The notes under the pieces are model-generated. The model ran no database searches and had not been told where the DNA came from. It saw nothing but the letters and a program-made list of their open reading frames with translations. A stretch of DNA of 64,000 nt from NCBI RefSeq assembly GCF_009650605.1, contig NZ_WAJT01000001.1, positions 558,001 to 622,000 on the forward strand. The letters run 5' to 3'. A program made the position numbers and the translations under genes. Positions within the stretch are counted from its first letter, which is position 1. Every line of letters starts with the position of its first letter. Of this stretch, positions 6,919-15,851 are shown one piece after another. This stretch comes from Labrenzia sp. CE80 (lineage in GTDB: Bacteria > Pseudomonadota > Alphaproteobacteria > Rhizobiales > Stappiaceae).

Positions 6919-8688
6919 ATGGCGGACGTGAAAGTCAATCGCGAGGAACTGGAAGCGTGGCTGAAAACCCAGCCGCGCGAGGTGTCTGTTGTGATTGCCG
7001 CGCGGGCCGCGCTCAGGGTTCTGCCGCTTCTCTATGGTATCTTTGAGCCGAATAGGAATGTTGAGTCCGCCATCGTTCTGCTGATCTTTCGCGCTACGAC
7101 ACTGCCCTGGGCCGCGAGCAATGGACCGGCCCAGGGCAGTGCGCTTTTGAGTTCAAAAGCCGCCGCCGCCGCCGACGCCGCCAGAGCCGCCGCCGTCTAC
7201 GCCGGCTCCGTCGACGCCGCCGCCTACGCCGCCTACGACGCCACCGTCGCCGCCTCCGCCGACTACGCCGCCAGAGCCGTCGCCGCCGACGTCGCCGCCG
7301 ACGCCGCCGACGCTGCCGCCGCCTCCGCCGACGCTGCCGCCAGAGCCGACGCCGCCGCCTTCGCCGCCTACGCCGCCTACGACGCCGTCTTTTCAGACCG
7401 AGAGCATATTGAGGCCGGTGGGAGCGTCGCCTCTCTCGCCGGCACGCCGCTTTGGCATGACCAGGGAACACCTGACAGGATTGCGAGGTCGTGGAGCCGC
7501 CTGCGGCAAACTTTGCTGGCACGGGATGAAGGCTGGGACGTCTGGACCGATTGGTATGACGCCCGGCTTCAGGGCCGCCGGGCCCGCCCGAATCTGGAAG
7601 TGGCGCGGGTGACCCTGCCGGAAAACCTTTGGGAACAGGGACCAGCGGCTGTCAATGCGCGGATCAGGGAGCTGATTGAGGAGTATGAGCCGCCCGAGGA
7701 GCCGAAGGGTGAACCTGGTCAAAGGGCTGAAATAGATCCTGCCTCCATCGATATTCCGCCGCAAAAAGCGGCTGCATTGGAACCGATTTGGGTTGGGGCG
7801 CAGTTGGCGCTTGCTGATGATCCGGCAAGGAGTGGTCTTTCCAGCGTAGACGCAGCTCTTGCTGCGTTGAAGCAGGACTTTTCGGACTTCATTGAAGACC
7901 TTGAGGCCGAAGAAGCCAACCTTGATTCACGGCTTTTGATGTACCTGCGCAGGCTTGCGGATCGTATTCCCACCTCAGCGCCTTCGCATGATGTGCTGTT
8001 CTCGATTGCCCACAATGAAACTCTGCTGAAGGACTACGGCAGGACAGTAAGTGAGGAGTGGCCTGACTTTTTGTCTGCTCGCTATCACGCGCTTTCGATG
8101 CACTTCGGTCGGGTCATGCATCAGTTTCCTGAATGGCGTCTTTTTCTCGCTGAGGTTCCCGCCAAGGCGGTTACAGCAGATGATTTGTCCGCGATCGCCA
8201 GTACGGGGCAGGTCATTGCGGATAGCTTGGCAGCTGAGGTTGAGGCCGAGCAGCTAGATCGGCGCATTCCCGAAACGCTTTCGGCAATGAGTACCGAGCT
8301 TGAGGTGTCGCTGGGAGAAGTCGTCGAACCGAGACCGGTGACCGCCTATGAAGCCGAACTTGGGCGCGATGTTCAGGAAAGCACGAATAATACGCTCAAG
8401 CGCATATTCGAACCGATTCTGGAAGCTGCAGGGCGGCTGAGCAAAAGAGGTCTGGAGAAATATTCCGAAGGGGCGCTGGAGCAATTCGACGAGGAGATGA
8501 AAGCAGCCGGCAAAGGCCATACCAAGATGGCCTTTGGGTTCCTGAAGTTGCCTCTGAAGATTGGGGTTGGCAGCAGCGCGACCGCAACGGCGGCAAGTGG
8601 GCTGGGCTATCTCGAAATGCTCGCCGCTCGCTTTCCTGAAACCTACTATTGGCTTGAACCGGTTTTGAAATTTCTAAGCTGGGTCTAA
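6919..8688 (+). CDS. Alanine-rich protein of unknown function, accessory gene
   Basis: 589 residues, not recognised as a named family. Residues 1-80 carry hydrophobic helices (about 22-60). Residues 81-156 are almost pure Ala with Asp, Tyr, Ser and Val, in units such as AAYAAYDA. Residues 165-255 form a compact Trp-rich region with DVWTDWYDARLQG and LPENLWEQGPAAVNARI. Residues 280-560 look helical and acidic. The C-terminus has a Gly/Ala stretch (GVGSSATATAASGLGYLEML) that may insert in a membrane. ATG 6919 is chosen over GTG 6913 because AGGAG lies five bases upstream of it. It stands alone between two copies of a palindromic element, suggesting acquisition as a cassette. From memory the Trp-rich block occurs in other rhizobial hypotheticals, so it may be a shared module. 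Confidence 0.75.
   Translation: MADVKVNREELEAWLKTQPREVSVVIAARAALRVLPLLYGIFEPNRNVESAIVLLIFRATTLPWAASNGPAQGSALLSSKAAAAADAARAAAVYAGSVDAAAYAAYDATVAASADYAARAVAADVAADAADAAAASADAAARADAAAFAAYAAYDAVFSDREHIEAGGSVASLAGTPLWHDQGTPDRIARSWSRLRQTLLARDEGWDVWTDWYDARLQGRRARPNLEVARVTLPENLWEQGPAAVNARIRELIEEYEPPEEPKGEPGQRAEIDPASIDIPPQKAAALEPIWVGAQLALADDPARSGLSSVDAALAALKQDFSDFIEDLEAEEANLDSRLLMYLRRLADRIPTSAPSHDVLFSIAHNETLLKDYGRTVSEEWPDFLSARYHALSMHFGRVMHQFPEWRLFLAEVPAKAVTADDLSAIASTGQVIADSLAAEVEAEQLDRRIPETLSAMSTELEVSLGEVVEPRPVTAYEAELGRDVQESTNNTLKRIFEPILEAAGRLSKRGLEKYSEGALEQFDEEMKAAGKGHTKMAFGFLKLPLKIGVGSSATATAASGLGYLEMLAARFPETYYWLEPVLKFLSWV
7159..7386 (+). repeat. GCC-rich trinucleotide tract encoding the Ala-rich segment
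   Basis: About 228 bp dominated by GCC, interspersed with GAC, TAC and AGA codons. It is low-complexity and three-periodic, so slippage would change protein length without changing frame. Confidence 0.8.
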
Positions 8689-8783
8689 ATACCAAGTGTT
8701 CTGAACAATTGAGACGATCGACCTCGGAACTGTTTCATCCCCACACGCTTCTTAATGGTTCTGGACGGTTCTCCTTTAGCTCT

Positions 8784-8897
8784 CCGCCGTCATTGCCGGA
8801 CTTGATCCGGTAATCCATGCCGTGACGGATCTCCTTGGAGGGCTGCGTGTGAGGTGAGGGAACGGCATGGCTCCCATGGTCAAGCCATGGGATGACG
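8784..8897. repeat. Palindromic dispersed element, copy 2
   Basis: 114 bp matching 6700-6814 with scattered mismatches and a one-base length difference. Internal stems are CCGGA-CTTGA-TCCGG and CCCATGG-TCAAG-CCATGGG. Same orientation as copy 1, so the Ala-rich gene is the only gene between them. The remaining 169 bp to trmJ hold nothing recognisable. Confidence 0.85.
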
Positions 8898-9066
8898 ACA
8901 GAGAGTGTGGCGGCGCTGGGAGGTCTATCGGCGTGGTGCCGTTTGGCTCTTCCTCACACTGGAGTGGGGCGGCGGTTGCTGTTTTCAGCGGAAACACAGG
9001 GCAGGCGAAGCGGGCTTTGGGGTCTGCCTCTTTCCAAAAATCGGTTGATCGGCTAAATCGCTGGCC

Positions 9067-9891
9067 ATGACCAGAAATGCAAATATTCGCGATGAAGCGC
9101 GCAGGGTGGATGTGCGCCCGCCGGCGGTCATCCTGTGTGAGCCGCAGCTGGGCGAGAACATCGGCACCGCTGCGCGGGCGATGGCCAACTTCGGCCTGAC
9201 GGATCTTCGGATCGTCAACCCGCGGGACGGCTGGCCGAGCGACAAGGCACGGGCGGCGGCGAGCCGCGCCGATCACGTCATTGACAAGGTGCAGGTGTTC
9301 GACAGTGTCGAGGCCGCGATCGCGGATCTGAGCTTTGTCTATGCGACCACGGCGCGCTCGCGCGAAGTGCCCAAGCCCGTGCGCGGGCCCGACGAGGCGG
9401 CTGTGAAGCTGACGGAACTCGGGGCCGGGGGGCTTGGCACCGGCTATCTCTTTGGCCGCGAGCGCTGGGGTCTGAACAACGACGAAGTGGCGCTGGCCGA
9501 CGAGATCGTCACCCTGCCGGTGGATCCGGAATTTGCCTCGCTCAACATCGCCCAGGCGGTGCTGGTCTGCGCTTATGAATGGCGCAAGACGGCGACGCAG
9601 GGCGCGCTGCCGTTCCGCCTGAGCGAAGAAGAAAATCCGCCAGCTTCCAAGGAAGATGTGGTGCGTTTCTTCGAGCATATCGAAAGTGCGCTGGACAATG
9701 TCACCTTCTTCCGGCCGCCCGAACGGCGGCCGCATATGGTGCGAACCCTGCGCAACATTTTCCAGAAGGCTCAGCTGACCGATCAGGAAGTGCGGGCCAT
9801 GCGCGGCGTGGTGGCGGCGCTTGAAAAACGGCGCACCCGGCCGCGGCCTGACGAGAGCCGCGGTGAAGAAACCGCCGGGGAAGACAGCTGA
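9067..9891 (+). CDS. trmJ: tRNA (cytidine/uridine-2'-O-)-methyltransferase TrmJ
   Basis: 274 residues of the SpoU/TrmH trefoil-knot family. Signature motifs are PQLGENIGTAARAMANFG (motif 1), FGRERWGLNNDEVALAD (motif 2) and LPVDPEFASLNIAQAV (motif 3), plus a C-terminal helical extension characteristic of TrmJ. It methylates the ribose at position 32 of tRNA anticodon loops using S-adenosylmethionine. The ribosome site before the ATG is weak. murI follows after one base, so the two are co-transcribed. Confidence 0.88.
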   Translation: MTRNANIRDEARRVDVRPPAVILCEPQLGENIGTAARAMANFGLTDLRIVNPRDGWPSDKARAAASRADHVIDKVQVFDSVEAAIADLSFVYATTARSREVPKPVRGPDEAAVKLTELGAGGLGTGYLFGRERWGLNNDEVALADEIVTLPVDPEFASLNIAQAVLVCAYEWRKTATQGALPFRLSEEENPPASKEDVVRFFEHIESALDNVTFFRPPERRPHMVRTLRNIFQKAQLTDQEVRAMRGVVAALEKRRTRPRPDESRGEETAGEDS

Positions 9892-9892
9892 G

Positions 9893-10681
9893 ATGCGTGA
9901 CAGGCGCCCGATCCTGATCCTGGACTCTGGCGTGGGCGGCCTGACGGTGTTGCGCGAAGTGCGCTTCAAGCTGCCGTTCGAAAGACTGGTCTATGTGGTT
10001 GATGATGCCGGCTTTCCCTATGGTGGGTGGGACGAGGGTCCGCTGACCGCGCGGCTGATCGGTCTGGTCGGGGCCTTGATCGAGGCGCATGATCCCAAGG
10101 CCATTCTGATTGCCTGCAACACGGCTTTCACGCTGGCGGGCGAGGCGCTGAGAGAGGCGTTTCCGGACCGGGTTTTCGTCGGCACGGTTCCGGCGATCAA
10201 GCCTGCGGCGCGACGAACCCGGTCAGGTCTGATTTCCGTGCTGGCGACGCCGGGCACGGTGCGCAGGGCCTATACTCGCGACCTCATCGACACCCATGCG
10301 CGGGAGTGTCATGTGCGTCTGGTTGGCTCCGACAGGCTGGCGGCGATGTCCGAGGATCATCTGCGTGGCGAAGATGTCGGCGACGTGGCTCTGCTGTCGG
10401 AAATTCAGGACTGTTTCCTGGAAGATGGCGCAAGGCGTACGGATATCGTGGTGCTCGCCTGCACGCATTACCCCTTTCTGGTCAATCGCTTCCGGGAGGT
10501 TTCGCCCTGGCCGGTGGACTGGATCGATCCGGCTGAAGCGATCGCCCGGCAATTGGCCCGGGTGGTGCCTCACGTGTCCGATGCAATGGACCGGGAGGTG
10601 CCGGACACAGCCGTCTTTACGTCAGGCACATGCAATGCTGCCAGCCGTCAGTTGATGGCTGGCTTCGGTCTTCCGGTCTGA
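9893..10681 (+). CDS. murI: Glutamate racemase
   Basis: 262 residues. DSGVGGLTVLREV at the N-terminus and the two catalytic cysteine motifs IACNTAF and LACTHYPFL identify the Asp/Glu racemase family. It supplies D-glutamate for peptidoglycan. The frame is open further upstream inside trmJ, but ATG 9893, one base past the trmJ stop, gives the correct N-terminus MRDRRPILILDSG. Confidence 0.93.
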   Translation: MRDRRPILILDSGVGGLTVLREVRFKLPFERLVYVVDDAGFPYGGWDEGPLTARLIGLVGALIEAHDPKAILIACNTAFTLAGEALREAFPDRVFVGTVPAIKPAARRTRSGLISVLATPGTVRRAYTRDLIDTHARECHVRLVGSDRLAAMSEDHLRGEDVGDVALLSEIQDCFLEDGARRTDIVVLACTHYPFLVNRFREVSPWPVDWIDPAEAIARQLARVVPHVSDAMDREVPDTAVFTSGTCNAASRQLMAGFGLPV

Positions 10682-10732
10682 TCGACGGAAGTCCTGAGCT
10701 GAGAGGTCTGCTGGCCGGATGAGGCTATGAGA

Positions 10733-12529
10733 TCAGGCCGCCAGGGTCTTGACGACGAAACCATCGTCAGAGCGTTTGGCAGTGCGTTTGAGATTGGCAA
10801 TTTCTGTATTGATCCGGTCGACCGACAGGCTTGTTTCGGGTTCCACGGTGATCATGGAAATCGAGCACTCCATCAGTGCGAATGTCCGTGCAGAGCCGTA
10901 GCGGTCGGAAGCTTCGATATAGCCCTGCTTGCGATGCTCCGGCGCGTAGAAACTCTCGACATCCGACTTGAATGCGCGCTTCAGCGTCAGCAGTCGCTCG
11001 GCGATTTCGTCCTGTTCGCCCATCACGAAGCCGGCGAAGAAATCATCGCCGCCGATGTGGCCGCAAAATGTACCGATGCCGCAAATGTGACGCTGCATCA
11101 GCTCGCTGAACAAGGTGATCACACGGTCCCCCTGGGGATAGCCGTATGTGTCGTTGAAGGGCTTGAAGTTGTCGAAGTCGAAATAGCAGAAATGGCGCGG
11201 GATGGCGCGGTTCTGGGCGGCCTTGTCGATGTAACGGCGGATGGCGCCGTTGCCGGGCAGACCTGTGAGCGGGTTCTGATCCTGTGCCTCTTCCAGCCGC
11301 TTGTCCTGAAGTATCTTCAAGAGAGAGGTGGCCGACAGGAAGCCGGCATAGCGGAAATCTTCGGTGATGATGATGCCGTCCGAACTGATCGACGAGGCGA
11401 AGGTCAGCAGCAGCGTGTCGATGTCGGAGTTGATGTCCGCGATCGGGCAGGAGCGGATGAAATTGTGGAGCGGCAGGTTCAGCGCGAGTTTGTGGCCTTC
11501 GTCGGCGAAGCCGGCCGCATAGAGATAGGCCTTCAGGTCGCGTTCGTGGATCAGGCCGCGTGGCTCGCTGTTGGTGTCGAGCACTGGCAGGAGGCTGAGG
11601 TTCTGGTCCGCAATGAAGAGATCCACGAGCTCGCCGATGGAGGCCCTTGAAGAGACCGAAGGCAGCTTCTGGATCGCTTCCTTGATCTTGCGCTCTTCCT
11701 CGGTCTTTTTGTTCTGCGCCAAATCAGTGCGGATATGTTCGTAGAACAGGCGCGCCTGAGATTTGTCGGTGAAGGGCCGGGCGACATAGTAGCCCTGTAC
11801 AAGGTCGCAGCCTGCATCCCGGCAGGCCTTGAACTCTCCCTCGGTCTCCACGCCGCCAGCGATCACGCGGGCGCCAAGGACATGGGCGAGATTTGCGACG
11901 GTGGTCACGAAGAGCTTCTGCCTTGGATCCTTGTCGATATCCTTCAGGAAAAAATGATCGATCTTGATGTATTGCGGCCCAAGATCGTGGATCAGACGCA
12001 GTTCAGAAAAGCCCTGGCCGAAGTGGTCGAGCGCCAACATGAAGCCGTCGCGCCGCAGGTTCTTCAAAATGTGATCCGAAAGACCCGACTGGTTGTCCTG
12101 ATGGTTCTCGGACAGTTCGAGGCAGATCTGGCTTGGATCATGGCCGTTGGCTCTGACAATGGCGCTAAGATCCACACGGGGATCGTCAGCGAGCCCCAGA
12201 CCACGTCCGTCGACATTGAAAAAGAGCTTGGAGCCGCAAGCCTTCTGGAACTTCCGGTGGTACTCCAGCGCCATCATCAAGAGCTGCGGCTCCAGATCCG
12301 CCAGGTAGTTATGGTGCGCCGCATGGGTGAGCAGGTCTGCCGGGCTTGAAAAGCCCAATTGATCGACATTCCTGATCAGTGCCTCGTGGCCATAGACCAC
12401 GCCCGTGTCGAAGTCGACGATGGGCTGAAAGGCATAACGAACGGCGTCGAGGGTCCGCGCTACATGTTCGTTCTCGCCGGCGAGATAAAATTGGCCGGCC
12501 TCATCGACTTGCTGATGAGTTGTTTCCAT
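10733..12529 (-). CDS. EAL-CBS-GGDEF protein, c-di-GMP turnover
   Basis: 598 residues, no membrane segment. The EAL domain (about 28-265) has E49 in GHEALIR, N105 in NVDG, K189 in IKIDH and GGVETEGE. A CBS pair follows (about 290-420), then a GGDEF domain (about 430-590) with the motif GGDDF. The order EAL-CBS-GGDEF is a recognised type that senses nucleotides or other ligands through the CBS pair. In the usual DDFGTG motif the second aspartate is H169 (LDHFGQG), so phosphodiesterase activity may be reduced or lost, while the cyclase motif looks usable. It is convergent with murI; its start faces the long gap before rpsD. Confidence 0.9.
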   Translation of the reverse strand: METTHQQVDEAGQFYLAGENEHVARTLDAVRYAFQPIVDFDTGVVYGHEALIRNVDQLGFSSPADLLTHAAHHNYLADLEPQLLMMALEYHRKFQKACGSKLFFNVDGRGLGLADDPRVDLSAIVRANGHDPSQICLELSENHQDNQSGLSDHILKNLRRDGFMLALDHFGQGFSELRLIHDLGPQYIKIDHFFLKDIDKDPRQKLFVTTVANLAHVLGARVIAGGVETEGEFKACRDAGCDLVQGYYVARPFTDKSQARLFYEHIRTDLAQNKKTEEERKIKEAIQKLPSVSSRASIGELVDLFIADQNLSLLPVLDTNSEPRGLIHERDLKAYLYAAGFADEGHKLALNLPLHNFIRSCPIADINSDIDTLLLTFASSISSDGIIITEDFRYAGFLSATSLLKILQDKRLEEAQDQNPLTGLPGNGAIRRYIDKAAQNRAIPRHFCYFDFDNFKPFNDTYGYPQGDRVITLFSELMQRHICGIGTFCGHIGGDDFFAGFVMGEQDEIAERLLTLKRAFKSDVESFYAPEHRKQGYIEASDRYGSARTFALMECSISMITVEPETSLSVDRINTEIANLKRTAKRSDDGFVVKTLAA

Positions 12530-13024
12530 TAACGATCTCCGGATCGAACCCAGGCGCGGGCAGTCTTGAAAGAAAGTAGTATGCGGCGCTAGAAATTACC
12601 CGACGTGAACTTGGGCGGGATAGTGAAAAATTACAATTAAATTTTCCCTAATAAATGCATTGATTCACACATTAACGTCTCTTGGTTGTATTTGCGAGCT
12701 CTTTGAGTAACCGCAAAAATCAAGGGATTGCACAAAAAAGTCTCATTTCTTCGAGGTAAGAAAGGTTGATGCAATTTATGAGTGTTTTTTTAAAAAATGC
12801 TATTTGACTAGATTGTGACCGCTCACTGCTGCTCATTGACATTCGAGCCAGTGTTCGGTAGTACCGCGCGATCTGTAGAAGGAGACTTTTGCAGGTATCA
12901 CGCACCCGTGGGTTTTCAGCCGGCGCCGTCTAGTTGAAACCCTGTCGATCCTCCGGCTTGCCGGGAGATAAAGGAGGGCGCGTTTCCTTGAAGAAAAACA
13001 ACGCGTTATACAAAGGAAACCGCG
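12530..13024. other. 495-bp AT-rich gap between the EAL-GGDEF gene and rpsD
   Basis: No gene is supported here. It holds AT-rich sequence (about 12600-12800), the presumed rpsD promoter and a leader with a small hairpin, CCGGC-TT-GCCGG, near 12953-12964. The leader has no structure I can match to a known ribosomal-protein autoregulation motif. Confidence 0.6.
12836..12864 (+). promoter_or_regulatory. Candidate rpsD promoter
   Basis: TTGACA at 12836-12841, a 17-bp spacer, then TAGTAC at 12859-12864 (four of six to TATAAT). The leader to the rpsD ATG would be about 155 nt. Confidence 0.35.
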
Positions 13025-13642
13025 ATGTCAAAGCGCCACAGCGTAAAGCATAAACTCGACCGTCGTATGGGCGAGAACATTTGGGGCCGTGCCAAGAGCC
13101 CGGTCAACAAGCGTGAATATGGTCCTGGCCAGCATGGTCAGCGCCGCAAGGGAAAAATGTCCGACTTCGGTGTGCAGCTGCGCGCCAAGCAGAAGCTCAA
13201 GGGCTACTACGGCGACATTTCCGAAAAGCAGTTCCGCAAGGTTTATGACGAAGCGTCCCGTCTGCGTGGCGATACTTCCGAAAACCTGATCGGTCTTCTG
13301 GAGCGGCGCCTTGACGCGATCATCTATCGCGCGAAATTCGTTCCGACCGTTTTTGCTGCTCGTCAGTTCTGTAACCACGGCCACGTCAAGGTCAACGGCA
13401 AGCGGGTCAACATCCCGTCCTACCGTGTTCGTCCGGGCGATGTTGTCGAAATCCGCGAAAAGTCCAGGCAGCTTGCTCTGGTTCTGGAAGCTGTTCAGTC
13501 TCCTGAACGCGACGTTCCTGACTACCTCGACGTCGATCACAGCAAGATGACCGCGTCCTTCTCTCGTGTTCCGGCTTTCGCCGATGTGCCGTATCCGGTG
13601 CAGATGGAACCGAACCTGGTCGTCGAATTCTATTCGCGTTAA
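13025..13642 (+). CDS. rpsD: 30S ribosomal protein S4
   Basis: 205 residues, full length. The N-terminus MSKRHSVKHKLDRRMGENIW is the alphaproteobacterial form without a zinc-binding cysteine set. The S4 RNA-binding domain is at about 93-155 (LERRLDAIIYRAKF; VKVNGKRVNIPSYRVRPGD). S4 nucleates 16S rRNA assembly in the body of the small subunit. It is a single-gene unit with its own terminator, as is common in Rhizobiales. The ribosome site AAAGGAAAC lies a few bases upstream of ATG. Confidence 0.97.
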   Translation: MSKRHSVKHKLDRRMGENIWGRAKSPVNKREYGPGQHGQRRKGKMSDFGVQLRAKQKLKGYYGDISEKQFRKVYDEASRLRGDTSENLIGLLERRLDAIIYRAKFVPTVFAARQFCNHGHVKVNGKRVNIPSYRVRPGDVVEIREKSRQLALVLEAVQSPERDVPDYLDVDHSKMTASFSRVPAFADVPYPVQMEPNLVVEFYSR

Positions 13643-13665
13643 ACTATTTCCCCTCGGGGATCTGG

Positions 13666-13697
13666 AAGGCCGCGCCTCTGGCGCGGCCTTTTTTATT
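13666..13697 (+). terminator. Rho-independent terminator of rpsD
   Basis: AAGGCCGCGC, a 5-nt loop, GCGCGGCCTT, then TTTTTATT; a perfect 10-bp stem 23 nt past the stop codon. Confidence 0.9.
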
Positions 13698-13893
13698 GTG
13701 ATCTCGCGCTTGTCACATCTTAGCTTTCGAACACCTGGTTGTCCTTACATATGGCCTCACCGCGAATACTGGGTTGAGAACATCTTCTCGCATTAATCGA
13801 ATTTCAGGCTCTCAGTGTTAATTCACAGGTGTCTATCTAATTCTTGTAAGGCAAAGGCGCATATCGCCGGACTCAAAGACGCTTGGTGAGCAG

Positions 13894-15690
13894 ATGAAGA
13901 TCAGCACTTTAACGAATTGGGCCTACGTGATCACTGTTGGCCTCACGTTCTTCTCGGGTCTTGCCTTCATCCTGTCCATCTACAAGGCAGAAGAGGAAAG
14001 GGCGGTTGTCGAAGTGCATCTGGCGCTTTCCAATCTCGGAACACAGTTGGAACTGGATGCGGAACTGAGAGCTGATGAGGCCCGCCTCTTCGTGATGCGC
14101 GGTGATCTAAATCACCTTGCCGCCTTTGAAACCGTCAATGAGGAAGAACACCGTCTGGAGGAGCAGGCGCGCCATGTCGAGGACTACGGCGGGACCCCAG
14201 TAGAGCTAGCATTATTGAACGAAATCAATGTGCTAATAGATGATCTGGAAGTGCTTGAGAAACAAGCTATTGAAACATACCAGTCAGGGGACGTGGCAGG
14301 TGCGCGCGATATGCTGTTTGGCGATGCGCATTACAAACAACACATCCGTTTGATTGAGCAGATCAAAAGTTTCTCAAATGAAGTCAATGCACGCACTGAG
14401 CTGGCGTTGCAAAAGGCAACATTCCAAAGTGACCTTTACAACATTGTTGCGCGGGTTCTTTTGGGCCTTACAGCCTTGTTGTTTCTAGGTGTTCTATACT
14501 TCATTTTACGACGCAGAGTTGCCTTGCCGCTTACGCACATGTCTTCAATTGTTCGCCGCCTGGCCAAGCAAGACTTTGCGGTTGAAGTACCGGATGATAC
14601 CCGCAGAGATGAAATTGGTGATCTGAGCGATGCAATCCGTGTCTTCCGGGAAAACGGCTTGGAACGGGAGCGTTTAGACGCCGAACGCAAGCGCGACTTG
14701 AAGATGAAAAGTTTGATCCTCGAAATGATGCGCCGAATGCAGGCGTGTCAGGAAATAGAGGAAATTGCCGATGTCGTCGGGCGTTTCGGACCGCAAATTT
14801 TTGCCGACCTCGGCGGCGGCTTTTACATCTTAAACGAAACCAAAACGGAACTCTGGTGCGCGTCTCAGTGGCAGATGCCGGAAGGCCTACCTGAGCGGTT
14901 TGCACCAGATGCGTGTTGGAGCCTCAGACGTGGTCGGGCGCATCTCAGCTTACCAGGTCAAAAAGATGTTGAGTGCCAGCACTTTGCAACGTCTCAAACG
15001 ACTGATTTATGTATTCCGCTCATGGCGCATGGAGATGCGCTCGGTCTCTTGATGTTCACCTCGCTATATGATGATCGAACCTCAATGGACGACTACACTG
15101 CGTATCTGGGGATGATCGCAGAAAATGTTGCTCTCGCCTTGGCCAATTTGCAATTGCGCGAGCGGCTCAGAAAAATGGCTATTTGCGATCCCTTGACCGG
15201 CTTGTTAAACCGCCGGTCTCTGGATGAAGCACTGGCAACCTTCAGCAGAGAGAAGGGCGATGCTCCACTCACATGTCTTATGATCGACATTGATCACTTC
15301 AAGCGGTTCAATGACGAATTTGGGCATGACGCCGGTGATGCGGTCATCGAGACCTTCGCTGACATCTTGAAGAATATCGTCGGCGATCGCGGATTGTCCT
15401 ATCGATATGGAGGTGAGGAATTTTCAGTGCTACTGACAGGCGTTTGTGCCGAAGAAGCATATGAAATTGCTGAACATATTCGCACCCGTACCGCCACGAC
15501 GTCACTCACCCATTCCGGGCGGATTCTCGGAACGATCTCGGTATCGGTCGGATTGGCCGATACGCGAAACGGCGGGACTTTCACGACGGTCAGGACACGT
15601 GCGGATGTTGCCCTTCTAAGAGCCAAAGAGCTGGGCCGTAACCGCACAATATCTGACGCGGACTTTGCAGTCGATCAACGGGCAAGTTGA
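13894..15690 (+). CDS. Membrane diguanylate cyclase (HAMP-GAF-GGDEF)
   Basis: 598 residues. A helix at about 10-30, a periplasmic helical sensor (31-185), a second membrane helix (about 188-208), HAMP (209-262), GAF (about 285-425) and GGDEF (430-590) with the active-site motif RYGGEEF. It would make c-di-GMP from two GTP in response to an external signal and to whatever the GAF domain binds. The inhibitory RxxD I-site five residues before the motif is absent (GDRGLSY), so product feedback may be lacking. Codon use is somewhat more AT-rich than in neighbours. Monocistronic. Confidence 0.9.
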   Translation: MKISTLTNWAYVITVGLTFFSGLAFILSIYKAEEERAVVEVHLALSNLGTQLELDAELRADEARLFVMRGDLNHLAAFETVNEEEHRLEEQARHVEDYGGTPVELALLNEINVLIDDLEVLEKQAIETYQSGDVAGARDMLFGDAHYKQHIRLIEQIKSFSNEVNARTELALQKATFQSDLYNIVARVLLGLTALLFLGVLYFILRRRVALPLTHMSSIVRRLAKQDFAVEVPDDTRRDEIGDLSDAIRVFRENGLERERLDAERKRDLKMKSLILEMMRRMQACQEIEEIADVVGRFGPQIFADLGGGFYILNETKTELWCASQWQMPEGLPERFAPDACWSLRRGRAHLSLPGQKDVECQHFATSQTTDLCIPLMAHGDALGLLMFTSLYDDRTSMDDYTAYLGMIAENVALALANLQLRERLRKMAICDPLTGLLNRRSLDEALATFSREKGDAPLTCLMIDIDHFKRFNDEFGHDAGDAVIETFADILKNIVGDRGLSYRYGGEEFSVLLTGVCAEEAYEIAEHIRTRTATTSLTHSGRILGTISVSVGLADTRNGGTFTTVRTRADVALLRAKELGRNRTISDADFAVDQRAS

Positions 15691-15799
15691 GGCGGCCTCG
15701 GGCAAGGAACCGGTCTGTATCGATCTTGGTTGCTTCATTTTTCATATAAACCCCTGATGGAAAGCACTTCCCTTCTTTTTCTCCCTAAGGCAAGCTTGA

Positions 15800-15831
15800 C
15801 CTGTCGGCTAAGTGAAGACTGAGCCGACAGG
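15800..15831. promoter_or_regulatory. 10-bp perfect inverted repeat before the tannase-family gene
   Basis: CCTGTCGGCT, a 12-nt spacer, AGCCGACAGG, running directly into the GGAGG ribosome site (15842-15846). It has no U tract, so an operator or an RNA element near the ribosome site is more likely than a terminator. Confidence 0.45.
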
Positions 15832-15851
15832 GAGGAAAAGTGGAGGAAAAC

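Noticed and set aside
7094..7522. Open frame on the minus strand rich in poly-arginine
   Set aside because: It is the antisense of the GCC-rich tract of the Ala-rich gene; composition explains it and no ribosome site or family supports it.
12865..13024. rpsD leader as a ribosomal-protein autoregulatory RNA
   Set aside because: Only a 5-bp hairpin and weak complementarity are visible; no match to a known S4-binding leader pseudoknot that I can defend.
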